NCBI GenBank assembly: GCA_045110675.1
Contig: JBGCGJ010000021.1
Location: 1-64,000 of the forward strand
DNA: 64,000 nt
From: JBALVT01 sp045110675
Lineage (GTDB): Bacteria; Pseudomonadota; Gammaproteobacteria; Pseudomonadales; Halieaceae
Direction of reading: 5' to 3'
Position numbers and translations under genes: made by a program
Shown here: positions 28,738 to 37,865 of the stretch, piece after piece
Layout: every line of letters begins with the position of its first letter
Position numbering within the stretch: position 1 is the first letter of the stretch
Notes under the pieces: generated by a model
Told to the model about the DNA's origin: nothing
The model's input: the letters and a program-made list of their open reading frames with translations, nothing else
Databases searched by the model: none

Positions 28738-31341
28738 TTAGGCCAGTTTTTTAGTGGCCCGATTTTTAGTATGCGGTGTGGCCTGCGCCTCCAGAGGATC
28801 ATCCGGCCAAGGATGTTTTGGATAGCGGCCGCGCATTTCTTTCTTTACCTCCTCATACCCGCTGCGCCAGAATCCCGCGAGGTCCTGAGTGATTTGCAGA
28901 GGCCGTCCGGCAGGCGAAAGCAGATGGATGAGCACTGGAATTTTGCCATCCGCTACTCTCGGTGTGTCTTCACAACCGAACATCTCCTGCAGTTTAACCG
29001 CGAGGACCGGTGGGTACTCATTGTAATCCACGGCGATTCGCGAACCCGAGGGTACGACCAGGTGCTCCGGCGCGAGGCGTTCAAGATCAAGAGGCAGAGG
29101 CCAGGGAAGCAAGTTGTATAAAATCGATTTCAAATCAATCTTTTGGAAGTCTTCCAGCCGTCTGACGTCGCCCAGATAGGGAGCCAACCACTCTTCAAGT
29201 GTCGCCAGTAAGGTGGCATTTGACAGGTCCGGCCAGAGACTGGATGTCGCATTAAACTCTGCGGCGGCATCAACATCGAGTGTTCCCAGATCGGCGGCTC
29301 TAAGCAGCATCACCCTGGCTCGCCACAACTCCAGTTTGCGATTCCAAGGCAGCATCGCCAGCCCTTCTTTGCGCACCACACCCAATAGAGCATCGTTACG
29401 CGCCTGGTCGGGAACCTCGTCCAGGGGATTACTGGAGAGCACAAGATGTCCCATGCTAATTCGAGATTCAGCGATAAACTGGTTACTCTTTTTGTCCCAT
29501 TCAACGAAGTCTTCCTGGCGTAACAGAGGTGAAAGTACATCTTCGAACATGGCGGGATTCAACGCGGTTGCACTGTAAATTCTATCTGAGGATTCACCCA
29601 CATGCCCACCAACTTCCGCCACCGCTAACCAACCCTGGCCCGCAAGAGAATCTTCCGCAGGGAGCACAGCACTGCGGCCATTGCTCATCTGGTAAATTGT
29701 CGGGTCACCACCGGGACGCAATCGGGCTATGCGATCTGAATAGGCACTCGCCAACAGCACACCCAATGCATCCTCTTCTGACACGGGAATAGCAAACTTG
29801 CGGGGCTTGTGTACGCGCTTACAAAGATCGTGAAATCTGTCCGCCTGTTTTAGGGTTCGCTTCAGCCAGGGAGACAAAGCCTGGGGACAACGGCTCTGGC
29901 CTGTCAATAGATGCATCGCCGTGACCAGATCGACCCCTTGGTTGGCGACAGGGTTGCGCTCAGAAAGCAGCGCCGCTAACAGACATGCGGTCTGTGTTGC
30001 GTGAATATCGCATCCCACCAACAGCATATGAGACAGGCGTGGATGCAGGGGCATCTGGGCCAGTCGAACCCCGTGGGGTGTTAACTGGTATATCCCACTT
30101 GCGCCTTCGTAAACTGCACTGCAGGCGATCAACTGAGAAATGGCCTGGCTGTAGGGACCCGGCGGAGGTGGATCGAGCCAATCCAATTCCTCGGGATTAT
30201 CAACGCCCCACGCCAATAACTGCAGCGCCAGGGGAGCAAGGTCGGCTTGCAAAATTTCGGGCGTCGCCTTGGCGATCAACTGGCCGTGTTGCTCCTCGCT
30301 CCACAAACGATAGCAGTGGCCGGGAGCCAAACGCCCCGCTCGGCCCGCTCGTTGCTCTGCAGAGGAACGTGATACACGGCGTGTATCGAGTCGCGTCATG
30401 CCGGTTGAGGGATCAAAAATCGGCACCCGGATCAAACCCGCATCAATAACGACTTCAATTCCGTCAATCGTGAGACTGCTCTCGGCTATATTGGTGGACA
30501 GCACAATCTTGCGAATACCGTGAACCGTTGGAGCGATAGCCTCTTGCTGCTTGGCTAAAGGCAGACCGCCGTATAGAGGAAGCACCTGAAGATGCTCATA
30601 GCGTTGAATGATTGACTGCAGCTCTCTTTGAACGTGATGAATCTCCCCTTGCCCTGGAAGAAAAACCAAAATACTGCCGTCGTGATCTTCCAGAGCCTGC
30701 TGTACAGCAAGTACGGTGCGACCGACAATTGAATCACTCAAGTGATAGCTCGGCCCGTAGATCGTCTCGACGGGGAATTGTCGCCCCTCGGAGGTAATCA
30801 CCGGCGCACCACCCAACAAATGGGCTGCCTCCTCTCCATCGAGGGTTGCGGACATCACGATAAGCTTCAGCGCTGAGTCATCTCTAAAGACATTTCGACT
30901 TTGCATCGTCAACGCAAGCCCTAAATCGGAATCGAGATTGCGCTCGTGAAATTCGTCGAAAATTACCAGCCCTACCCCGTCGAGCCCAGGATCACTTTGT
31001 ACCATACGGGTTAAAATCCCCTCGGTGATCACTTCGATGCGGGTTTGCGGTCCGACACAGCCCTCTTGACGAATTCTGTAGCCCACTGTTTCCCCAACAG
31101 ACTCTCCCAACAGTTCGGCCATGCGCAATGCAGCCGCTCTAGCAGCAACCCGACGAGGTTCAAGGAGCAATATTTTTTGATCGCGCAACCACGGTTCTCC
31201 CAGCAGCGCGAGCGGCACCACGGTAGTCTTGCCAGCGCCGGGCGGCGCTTGCAGAACGAGCTGATGCCGAAAGTTTAAAGTGTCTCGAATACTGTCGAGA
31301 ACATCCGCGATGGGTAGATCCATAAAGTGGCCGGGAAGCAT
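28738..31341 (-). CDS. hrpB: ATP-dependent helicase HrpB
   Basis: This 867-residue DExH helicase has Walker A APPGAGKTTVVPLALL (32-47), the box LLLEPRRVAARAAA, Walker B FDEFHERNLDSDLG, SATLDG, NIAESSLTIDG and the QRAGRAGR arginine-finger motif. The C-terminal HrpB domain is recognisable (LLPWPLPLDLERLAPEHL, IHLLSPAGRPLQITQDLAGFW and WPDDPLEAQAT). The family's cellular role is not well defined. The start ATG at 31341 has only a weak ribosome site; ATG at 31323 (MDLPIADVL) matches the usual family start equally well. Confidence 0.96.
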   Translation of the reverse strand: MLPGHFMDLPIADVLDSIRDTLNFRHQLVLQAPPGAGKTTVVPLALLGEPWLRDQKILLLEPRRVAARAAALRMAELLGESVGETVGYRIRQEGCVGPQTRIEVITEGILTRMVQSDPGLDGVGLVIFDEFHERNLDSDLGLALTMQSRNVFRDDSALKLIVMSATLDGEEAAHLLGGAPVITSEGRQFPVETIYGPSYHLSDSIVGRTVLAVQQALEDHDGSILVFLPGQGEIHHVQRELQSIIQRYEHLQVLPLYGGLPLAKQQEAIAPTVHGIRKIVLSTNIAESSLTIDGIEVVIDAGLIRVPIFDPSTGMTRLDTRRVSRSSAEQRAGRAGRLAPGHCYRLWSEEQHGQLIAKATPEILQADLAPLALQLLAWGVDNPEELDWLDPPPPGPYSQAISQLIACSAVYEGASGIYQLTPHGVRLAQMPLHPRLSHMLLVGCDIHATQTACLLAALLSERNPVANQGVDLVTAMHLLTGQSRCPQALSPWLKRTLKQADRFHDLCKRVHKPRKFAIPVSEEDALGVLLASAYSDRIARLRPGGDPTIYQMSNGRSAVLPAEDSLAGQGWLAVAEVGGHVGESSDRIYSATALNPAMFEDVLSPLLRQEDFVEWDKKSNQFIAESRISMGHLVLSSNPLDEVPDQARNDALLGVVRKEGLAMLPWNRKLELWRARVMLLRAADLGTLDVDAAAEFNATSSLWPDLSNATLLATLEEWLAPYLGDVRRLEDFQKIDLKSILYNLLPWPLPLDLERLAPEHLVVPSGSRIAVDYNEYPPVLAVKLQEMFGCEDTPRVADGKIPVLIHLLSPAGRPLQITQDLAGFWRSGYEEVKKEMRGRYPKHPWPDDPLEAQATPHTKNRATKKLA

Positions 31342-31470
31342 GGGGATATTCTATCCGAGCGGGCTTCGCTTAGCTACGAAACAGCAGTATTTGTGTGCAC
31401 CCTAAACGGTGTGCTGAGCGAGTAAAAAAGGTGATACCCTAAGGCCAAATTTTACTCGGGTAATCGATCG

Positions 31471-32031
31471 ATGATAATGCTGATACTGGGATTGATGTTG
31501 TTTTGTGCTGTGCATTTCGTGCCATCTTTGGCGCCGCAACTGAAATCCGCCTTGCACGGGAAACTCGGCGAAGGCGGTTATAAGGGCACATTCTCACTAC
31601 TCCTCATGCTGTCCTTCGGACTGATGATCATGGGCTGGAGAAGTGCCCAACCGGAGCTAGTGTACCTACCACCGGTTTCTTTGCGCCACCCGGCAATGCT
31701 CCTGGTGGTTGTCGCTTTCTTCTTGCTCGCCATAAGCAATCGACCCTCTGGACTGAGGCGCTGGATCAGACATCCTCAACTAACCGGTGTCATGATGTGG
31801 GCCATCGCCCACCTGCTCATGAATGGCGACAGTCGATCGGTGGTTTTGTTTGGCGGCATGGCACTGTGGTCGCTGATTGAAATCATCGCTATTAACCGAC
31901 GCGAGGGCGCGTGGATTAAAGATCCAGCTCCCCCGCTCAGTACCGACCTTATCTCGGTCGCCATTACCGCTGTTGTAGTCGCCATCGTCATTGCCATACA
32001 CCCCTATCTCAGTGGGATGCCCGTGATGTAA
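31471..32031 (+). CDS. NnrU family membrane protein
   Basis: The 186-residue inner-membrane protein has about five helices (1-18, 43-60, 77-93, 108-130, 163-180). The N-terminus (LGLMLFCAVHFVPSLAP) and LRRWIRHPQLTGVMMWAIAHL match the NnrU family, named for a gene in denitrification clusters but widespread without them. No denitrification genes occur here. Two close ATGs (31471 and 31477) are possible starts. It converges with the transglutaminase-like gene with three bases between. Confidence 0.87.
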   Translation: MIMLILGLMLFCAVHFVPSLAPQLKSALHGKLGEGGYKGTFSLLLMLSFGLMIMGWRSAQPELVYLPPVSLRHPAMLLVVVAFFLLAISNRPSGLRRWIRHPQLTGVMMWAIAHLLMNGDSRSVVLFGGMALWSLIEIIAINRREGAWIKDPAPPLSTDLISVAITAVVVAIVIAIHPYLSGMPVM

Positions 32032-32034
32032 ACG

Positions 32035-33033
32035 CTAGCGATTGGCGAGGGGTTTTACTTCCCGATAACTAAAACGGCTTTCGATTTTTACCTTCCAGGG
32101 TTTGCCACCGACCTCAATATAAGGATAAATGAAGTAGTTCAGGGGCACTGTCTTACTGGTTTCACTCACTACGAGATCACGCCCGGTGGTAAAGTGGATA
32201 CGATCCGCCGGGTGAGTTCCGTAGAACAACTCGCGCTTCTCCGGATGCTTTGCTGCCTCGGATGCATCAATCGGAATCCAACCCTGCTCGGGTAGAAAAA
32301 ATTGCACCCAGCAGTGGTAGCCACCAATCTCCCCCGAGGCTCGCTCTGCAGGCACGGGGAAACCGATCTCAAATCGAGCGGGAATTCCTTCAGAGCGCGC
32401 GAGGGAAATAAACAACGCGTGGAAATCAGTGCAATTTCCATAGCGTTCGGTACACGCCCAGTAAGTATCGCCGTTGCCCCAACCGGTGCCTATTTTTTTG
32501 TACTCGACGTTATCGACAATCCAATCGTAGATGGCGCGAGCAGTAGCGGACTTGGATTCGTCGGCTCGCATTGCGTGTATTTCGGCCAGTATGGGCTCTA
32601 ATATCGGATCGCCCACCGGCACCAAGGCATTGGCTTGCAAAAACTGTTGGCGGTCACGTTCAGAAAGAGTCGGCTCATTCCCTGCCGTTACGACATCTCG
32701 GCGAACGGTCCAACGCAGAGTAGCGTCTATCGGCCCGTTGACGTTGGCCGGGCGACGAATGTGATAAAACTTGTTGTTGAGTTGGGAATCGACACCTTCT
32801 CGACCCGAAATCGAGGAGCGAAAATCCTGGTTAATTACCTGTTGGCCATAGTGCTCAGCCGGCAGGGGTATGTAGACATCCACCGTTTCATTGCTGGGAA
32901 AGTCTGCCGCAAGGATTTCGTATTGAAACTCAAAAACTCTGCCTTTGGACTCTCCATCGGGAGAAGTGTCCGCCGCCTGAGTGGCGACTGGAAATGATAA
33001 AATCAAAATAAGAAAAGTCGTTAGAACGCGCAT
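32035..33033 (-). CDS. Exported transglutaminase-like cysteine peptidase family protein
   Basis: The 332-residue exported protein has a signal peptide, MRVLTTFLILILSFPVATQA. An N-terminal beta domain (about 30-150) precedes a transglutaminase-like core with a complete triad: Cys201 in ERYGNCTDFHALF, His240 in GGYHCWVQF and Asp256 in IPIDASEA. Proteins of this kind often act as peptidases or amidases in the envelope. The start at 33033 is chosen because it begins a proper signal peptide; earlier in-frame starts at 33060 and 33099 lie beside or inside a 17-bp perfect hairpin. It is the last gene of a minus-strand run with the MDR and SDR genes. Confidence 0.88.
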   Translation of the reverse strand: MRVLTTFLILILSFPVATQAADTSPDGESKGRVFEFQYEILAADFPSNETVDVYIPLPAEHYGQQVINQDFRSSISGREGVDSQLNNKFYHIRRPANVNGPIDATLRWTVRRDVVTAGNEPTLSERDRQQFLQANALVPVGDPILEPILAEIHAMRADESKSATARAIYDWIVDNVEYKKIGTGWGNGDTYWACTERYGNCTDFHALFISLARSEGIPARFEIGFPVPAERASGEIGGYHCWVQFFLPEQGWIPIDASEAAKHPEKRELFYGTHPADRIHFTTGRDLVVSETSKTVPLNYFIYPYIEVGGKPWKVKIESRFSYREVKPLANR

Positions 33034-33063
33034 GAAAGTACTTAATAATCTCGTTGGCATCAC

Positions 33064-33100
33064 GGTGCATTCTGGAGACGAGGCGTCTCCAGAATGCACC
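33064..33100. repeat. Perfect 17-bp stem hairpin between two minus-strand genes
   Basis: GGTGCATTCTGGAGACG (33064-33080) pairs perfectly with CGTCTCCAGAATGCACC (33084-33100) around a three-base loop. It lies between the MDR gene stop and the transglutaminase-like gene. There is no U-tract on either side, so it is not a standard intrinsic terminator. It may be an mRNA processing or attenuation structure, or a small palindromic repeat. I saw no second copy in the window. Confidence 0.8.
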
Positions 33101-33123
33101 CCCTAAAAGCTTGCTGTTTACGC

Positions 33124-34251
33124 CTATGCCTGAGGCAAAATCAAAAACTTTTCGCCGGTCGCCTGCTTGCCATAAACCTGCATTGCCTCCAGAGACAAAG
33201 CACCCGCGAGTGAGACTTCACTGGTGTAGTGGCTGGCAAAGGTGGTGGTGATTTCATTCGCGACTTTAGCGCGCATTTCCATGCCCTTTTGCATACCCAC
33301 CTTTTTCAGGAACGGAGTCAGAAGAAAGCCGCCCACACCCCAGGAGAAACCAAAGTTGCGACTCAATACAGTGGGACTCCGATCCAGGCCACCGTAAATA
33401 TAAAGCTGCTTGTAAACATCTGAACCATAGCGATTGTATTCACCCATGGCCCGAGCCGCTGCAGCTTCCATGCAGCTGAGAATATCGCTGCCGAGCTTGC
33501 CGCCACCCGTGGCGTCAAAGGCAATCGTTGCACCTGATTGAACCAGTGCCTCGGTCAGATCTGTGTAAAAACTGTCCTTGCTGGAGTTGACGATAATTTT
33601 CGCACCCAAGGCTCTGAGAATGTCTTCCTGCTCCGGTTTGCGCACGATGTTAACCAGGTCCACACCTTCATTCAGGCAAATTCTATTGAGCATCTGGCCC
33701 AGGTTTGAGGCTGCAGCGGTGTGCACCAAAGCGGTATGCCCCTCCGCACGCATTGTTTCCACCATCGCCAGTGCCGTGAGCGGATTTACGAAACAGGAGG
33801 CACCCTGTGCCGCGGTGGTGCCATCTACTAATTCCAAAGCCTGATGAATACTGACGCAACGATACTGCGAGTACATTTCACCGCCGATCACTCCCACCAT
33901 TTTACCCATCAACGCTTGCGCTGCATCCGAAGACCCAGCGGCTACCACCACGCCCGAGCCCTCATTGCCGACAGGCATTGATTCACCCACTCTGGCAGAC
34001 ACCATTTTCATCAGCTTCTCAGGAATATCCGCTGTAATCACGGGCCGATCCGCCGTTCCACTGGCCTTGGCAGTTGACATATCAGCTGGCCCTACCAACA
34101 GCGCAAGATCAGATGGGTTGAGAGGAGTCGCTTCAATCCGAACCACAATCTCATCGGGGCCAGGTTCGGGCACCTCGATCTCGACCAGGGAAAGTTCAAG
34201 AGTGTTGTCTTCTTTTATCAAAGAACGCAGCTGCAAACCGGTGGTAGCCAT
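33124..34251 (-). CDS. Zinc-binding dehydrogenase-like (MDR superfamily) oxidoreductase
   Basis: The 375-residue protein has the GroES-like half (VPEPGPDEIVVRIEATPLNPSDLALL, seen at about 28-53 and typical of MDR enzymes) and a Rossmann half (LVHTAAASNLGQMLNRICLN, then GAKIIVNSSKDSFYTDL and IAFDATGGGKLG). The Cys/His set for catalytic zinc is absent, so a quinone-reductase or enoyl-reductase-like NADPH enzyme is more likely. AAAGGAAA lies just upstream of the ATG. It follows an SDR gene by 45 bp on the same strand. The substrate is unknown. Confidence 0.88.
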   Translation of the reverse strand: MATTGLQLRSLIKEDNTLELSLVEIEVPEPGPDEIVVRIEATPLNPSDLALLVGPADMSTAKASGTADRPVITADIPEKLMKMVSARVGESMPVGNEGSGVVVAAGSSDAAQALMGKMVGVIGGEMYSQYRCVSIHQALELVDGTTAAQGASCFVNPLTALAMVETMRAEGHTALVHTAAASNLGQMLNRICLNEGVDLVNIVRKPEQEDILRALGAKIIVNSSKDSFYTDLTEALVQSGATIAFDATGGGKLGSDILSCMEAAAARAMGEYNRYGSDVYKQLYIYGGLDRSPTVLSRNFGFSWGVGGFLLTPFLKKVGMQKGMEMRAKVANEITTTFASHYTSEVSLAGALSLEAMQVYGKQATGEKFLILPQA

Positions 34252-34296
34252 TTGATTTCCTTTTATTTGCTGGACAGTAATTTACAAGACGGTGGA

Positions 34297-35154
34297 CTAT
34301 ACCGGATATTCGAAGCCAATACATTCTTCAGTGTATGCCCAGAGCTTTTCGGCGGCACTGTCATCCCTGGCCCATGGTTTAGCCTTGGCTAATTTTGAGT
34401 TTGAAAAGTACTCACCGCTGATATCCTTTACTTCATCGGAACAACACAAATAGATTGATGTTGCCGCCCCCTTCTCCGGGGATCGAAAAAACGGCTTCAA
34501 CAGCACCGGTAGGATTTTCGCCAACAGACCTTTGTTCTGGCTGGCCAACGATGTCGCAACAGCTCCAGGATGGAGACAATTAGCCGTCATTCCCAACCCT
34601 TCCAGCCGCTTGGATAAAACTCGGGTAAACAGAATGTTCGCAAGTTTGGATCGCCCGTATTCACGGAAGGTTTTATAACTTTCCCGGGCCTGCATATCCT
34701 CATACCCCATACTCTTCACAAAACTGTGCGCTTCCGATGCCACCGTTACAATTCTGGCCGAGTCAGCCATTCTGAGTGCAGGCAGCAGCAACCCCGTGAG
34801 CAGAAATGGGGCGAAATGATTCACCGCCAACGTCTCTTCAAAACCGTCTTCGGTTTCGCAACGAGTGGTATTAACAATTCCAGCGTTGTTAAGCAGGATA
34901 TCCAGAGGCACACCCCTGTCCAAGATTTCCTGTGCGGCGCTTCGGACACTGGTAAGGGACGCCATATCCATGATGACAATATTGGGAGCAAGTCCCCCCG
35001 CACTTTCCAATTCCTCCGCTAACTCCTGGGCTTTTTGTTCGTTGCGACAAAGCAAGGTTAACTGCGCGCCCCGCCGGGACAGTTCCTGCGCGGCAGTTCG
35101 GCCGATTCCAGCCGTGGGTCCCGATATTGCGATGTGCTTTCCTGTCATGTCCAT
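34297..35154 (-). CDS. Short-chain dehydrogenase/reductase (retinol dehydrogenase-like)
   Basis: This is a 285-residue classical SDR. The cofactor glycine motif is GPTAGIG (12-18), Arg37 in LLCRNEQ suggests NADP(H), and NNAGI (89-93) follows. The catalytic residues are Ser140, Tyr166 and Lys170 (YGRSK). The C-terminal part (NCLHPGAVATSL and KGAATSIYLCCSDEV) resembles the retinol dehydrogenase/WW-domain oxidoreductase group. The ATG at 35154 has AGGA eleven bases upstream; an earlier ATG at 35217 adds an unrelated basic leader. It probably starts an operon with the MDR gene. Confidence 0.92.
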   Translation of the reverse strand: MDMTGKHIAISGPTAGIGRTAAQELSRRGAQLTLLCRNEQKAQELAEELESAGGLAPNIVIMDMASLTSVRSAAQEILDRGVPLDILLNNAGIVNTTRCETEDGFEETLAVNHFAPFLLTGLLLPALRMADSARIVTVASEAHSFVKSMGYEDMQARESYKTFREYGRSKLANILFTRVLSKRLEGLGMTANCLHPGAVATSLASQNKGLLAKILPVLLKPFFRSPEKGAATSIYLCCSDEVKDISGEYFSNSKLAKAKPWARDDSAAEKLWAYTEECIGFEYPV

Positions 35155-35380
35155 TGCTAATCCTATTGTGGTTAAGCGGGATCCTCGGCAAATGCTCGAG
35201 CGTCTGCGTGGCGGCACAGATTCTAGCCCTAGCAGCGGCTAGCTTCAAACCTACCCTTCACTCGGCAGGTCTTCAGCTGTGGCAATATCGTCTAGACATG
35301 GGTCGCGCCTCCAGGTTTTATGACAGACGCCCCTCCAAAAGGTACAATGCCCGCCCAGAAATAAAACGTGTAATCATGCT

Positions 35381-36259
35381 ATGGCTGCATTCGACAAAGG
35401 TAACGAACCCCTGGACGAACAGGCCCTGGCGGATCACGTTGAAAGGGCTTTGAACATCGAGCCACCCGATGGGCGTCAGTTTGAACTGACCTATCAGATA
35501 GTGCGTCGAGTGTTTAATCCCATGGTGGTCGGCGACAACAAAATCCCTGACACCCCCTGCCTCTTTGTCGGTAATCACTCCTTGTTTGCGCTGGATGGTG
35601 CGGTACTCGGTCCTGTGATGTTGCGTGATTATGGTCGATTCCTGCGCGGGCTTGGCGATAAATTTCTGTTTGCCAATCCTAAGGTCGCGAACATGATTAT
35701 GAAAAACGGAGCGGTCATGGGGCATCCCGAGGTCTGTAGCACCTTGATGGAACACGGCAGTGATCTGGTGGTTTTTCCGGGGGGTGCGCACGAGGCGGTC
35801 AAACCCATCAGCGACCTCTACTCATTGCAGTGGAAAGAGCGCTACGGCTTTGTGAAACTGGCGGCCAAACACGGTTATACCATCATGCCTTTTGGAATGG
35901 TCGGACCAGATGAATTTTATGGGCACTATATCGAAGGCCATGAGATACCCGATTCCAGTCTCGGCAAAGTTCTCACCCGCTTTGGACTTCTAACGGAAGA
36001 TACTCGCAGCGATATGATGCCACCTATTCCCTCGGGATTATTGGGTGGTTTATTACCCAAGCCACAGCGTTGTTATATCGGTTTTGGCGAGCCGGTGGAT
36101 TTGTCGCATTTTCAAGGGAAAAAACTCTCGAAAGGAAATTTGCGTATTGTTCGCAATCAGGTCGCCGATGAAATCGAAGAACAATTGAGCGAACTTCTTT
36201 TGCTCAGAGAACAGCACAAGAGTGAAGATGGGCTGCTGAGACGTTTGCTCACTTTCTAG
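35381..36259 (+). CDS. Lysophospholipid/diacylglycerol acyltransferase family (LPLAT) protein
   Basis: The 292-residue protein has the acyltransferase block GNHSLFALDG, in which the catalytic His and Asp are separated by five residues rather than the usual four (HX4D), and the second block LVVFPGGAHEAVK. Both resemble the MGAT/DGAT2-like branch of the LPLAT superfamily rather than PlsC. A weak hydrophobic segment is the only membrane signal. A role in transferring acyl groups to a lipid alcohol is inferred. The start ATG at 35381 lacks a clear ribosome site. Its 3' end carries a small tandem duplication. Confidence 0.85.
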   Translation: MAAFDKGNEPLDEQALADHVERALNIEPPDGRQFELTYQIVRRVFNPMVVGDNKIPDTPCLFVGNHSLFALDGAVLGPVMLRDYGRFLRGLGDKFLFANPKVANMIMKNGAVMGHPEVCSTLMEHGSDLVVFPGGAHEAVKPISDLYSLQWKERYGFVKLAAKHGYTIMPFGMVGPDEFYGHYIEGHEIPDSSLGKVLTRFGLLTEDTRSDMMPPIPSGLLGGLLPKPQRCYIGFGEPVDLSHFQGKKLSKGNLRIVRNQVADEIEEQLSELLLLREQHKSEDGLLRRLLTF

Positions 36260-36289
36260 TACCGAACAGTATTCTAGTACCGAACAATA
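36254..36289. repeat. Tandem duplication of an 18-bp unit
   Basis: TTCTAGTACCGAACAGTA at 36254-36271 is repeated immediately at 36272-36289 with one change (G to A). The first copy contains the stop codon of the acyltransferase gene, so the second copy is downstream of it. It looks like a recent slippage duplication. Confidence 0.8.
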
Positions 36290-36327
36290 GTGGTTGCAAA
36301 ACGCACTGCAGACATGAACACACCCAC

Positions 36328-37680
36328 CTACTCCTTCATGACTCGCGCCAATCGTGCGGGCTCTCGCCAAACCCCGCCCAACAGTCTGTGCAAGTAAATG
36401 ATGGCCAATGAAATTAACATGGCCACGAAGCACCACCAGGAAACAACCGGGCCGAAGTCATATACCATGATAATGAAATACTGAGCGATCAACATCAGTA
36501 CGTGAATCGATATCGATGTTGTCATCAACCAGCGAGTGTCACCGGCTCCGCGCAATGCACCTCCCGAGATCAGGATAATCGCATCCGCGACCATGTAGGT
36601 GGTCAGCCCGATCATCATCTGACTGGCGAGAGCTCTGATGTCCTCAAAGTTCTGCCCAGGCGTTGCAAAAAGATCGACCAACTCAACTCGAAACAGCAAA
36701 AACATTATCGCCAGTGGTCCTGAGTAAGACAGGGCAATAATAAAGCCAGAACTTATCACCTGATTCGCTCTCGCCATATCACCTCCACCGACGAATCGGC
36801 CAATGAGGCTCATAACACCAATATTGAGACCGATCATCGGCACGAAAGAGAGCATATCCCAATTGAAAACGATGGCCATCGAAGCGCCTTCCACAATGCC
36901 ATAGGACTGAAACATCAGTAAAAACAGATTAAACGTGGCGGTGTTCATAAAGCTCTCGAGGCCCGATGGCGTTCCCAGGCGCAAATACCGCTTAAGAATC
37001 GGCTTGTCGATTCGAAAGGATGCCATGACCTTGAATTGATTTCGGTGAGATCGGGAAAAGTAGAACGCCAGAAAAAGCCCTATTGAAAACACCGAGGCAA
37101 CCACGGTCGCTATCGCCGCTCCGGCGATTCCAAGTTCTGGCAGACCACCCTTGCCGAATACCAGCATCCAGGTCAATGGAATGTTGAGCAACATGCCGCA
37201 AACATCGCTGACCATAACAATTTTAGTGCGACCGATACCCGAGAAGTAGCTGGCCAGGCAAGCCTTGATCAAGGTGAAGAAGCTTCCGCCCATCAGGATA
37301 TAAAAGTACACCCTTTCGAGTGCTACCTGCTCCGGGTCGTGCCCCATTTGCGCAAACAATTTCCCAACAAAATAGGTGCCACCGACAAGAAACGGGATAC
37401 AGGCAATGGCAATTAAAAATCCCTGCGTAACCACCTTCGGACACTTATTGTGCTCACCGGCACCGTAGTACTGCGCGACCAAGGCATTGGCATAGGTAAT
37501 CACGCCCATGAAAAGAGAGAAGGTGAAAAAAGCGGCAACCCCACCACCCAATGCCGAGGCAATGTGGGTCGCGTCAATTTGCGCCATAAACCAGCGGTCT
37601 GTAAAAATCATCACCGCAAAAGCGCCCTGGGAAACCACCATAGGCATAGAGAGGCGCAGTAACTCGCGCAATGTGGTCAT
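36328..37680 (-). CDS. MATE family efflux transporter
   Basis: The protein has 450 residues and twelve predicted helices in two six-helix halves. Typical MATE features are LRLSMPMVVSQGAFAVMIFTD in helix 1, ITYANALVAQYYGAGEH at the helix 2/3 loop, and LRLGTPSGLESFMN opening the second half, with GGALRGAGDTRW near the end. MATE pumps export cationic compounds using Na+ or H+. The ATG at 37680 (MTTLRELLRL) matches family starts; further in-frame ATGs upstream (37692, 37764) add a non-conserved leader. Confidence 0.94.
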   Translation of the reverse strand: MTTLRELLRLSMPMVVSQGAFAVMIFTDRWFMAQIDATHIASALGGGVAAFFTFSLFMGVITYANALVAQYYGAGEHNKCPKVVTQGFLIAIACIPFLVGGTYFVGKLFAQMGHDPEQVALERVYFYILMGGSFFTLIKACLASYFSGIGRTKIVMVSDVCGMLLNIPLTWMLVFGKGGLPELGIAGAAIATVVASVFSIGLFLAFYFSRSHRNQFKVMASFRIDKPILKRYLRLGTPSGLESFMNTATFNLFLLMFQSYGIVEGASMAIVFNWDMLSFVPMIGLNIGVMSLIGRFVGGGDMARANQVISSGFIIALSYSGPLAIMFLLFRVELVDLFATPGQNFEDIRALASQMMIGLTTYMVADAIILISGGALRGAGDTRWLMTTSISIHVLMLIAQYFIIMVYDFGPVVSWWCFVAMLISLAIIYLHRLLGGVWREPARLARVMKE

Positions 37681-37789
37681 GGATACAAGCATGGCGGTTG
37701 AAAAAGGAATCGCGGGTTTGGTCGAGCAAGGATTATAGAGGCGCCCCCGCGCAACGCATAGCAAGCCATTTGGAAGGAGTACTATTTAC

Positions 37790-37825
37790 ATGATTCGAAG
37801 CGAAGACCAATTATCAGTAGAATAG
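37790..37825 (+). other. Possible 11-codon leader ORF
   Basis: An ATG at 37790 with AAGGAG ten bases upstream opens an 11-codon frame (MIRSEDQLSVE) ending at TAG 37823-37825. It is followed by a short hairpin (CCAGCG-AAG-CGCTGG, 37833-37847) and then the ATG of the membrane protein at 37866. The layout resembles a leader peptide, but there is no run of a regulatory codon, so this is tentative. Confidence 0.25.
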
Positions 37826-37865
37826 GCTGACGCCAGCGAAGCGCTGGAGCAGAAGGATTAGCACC

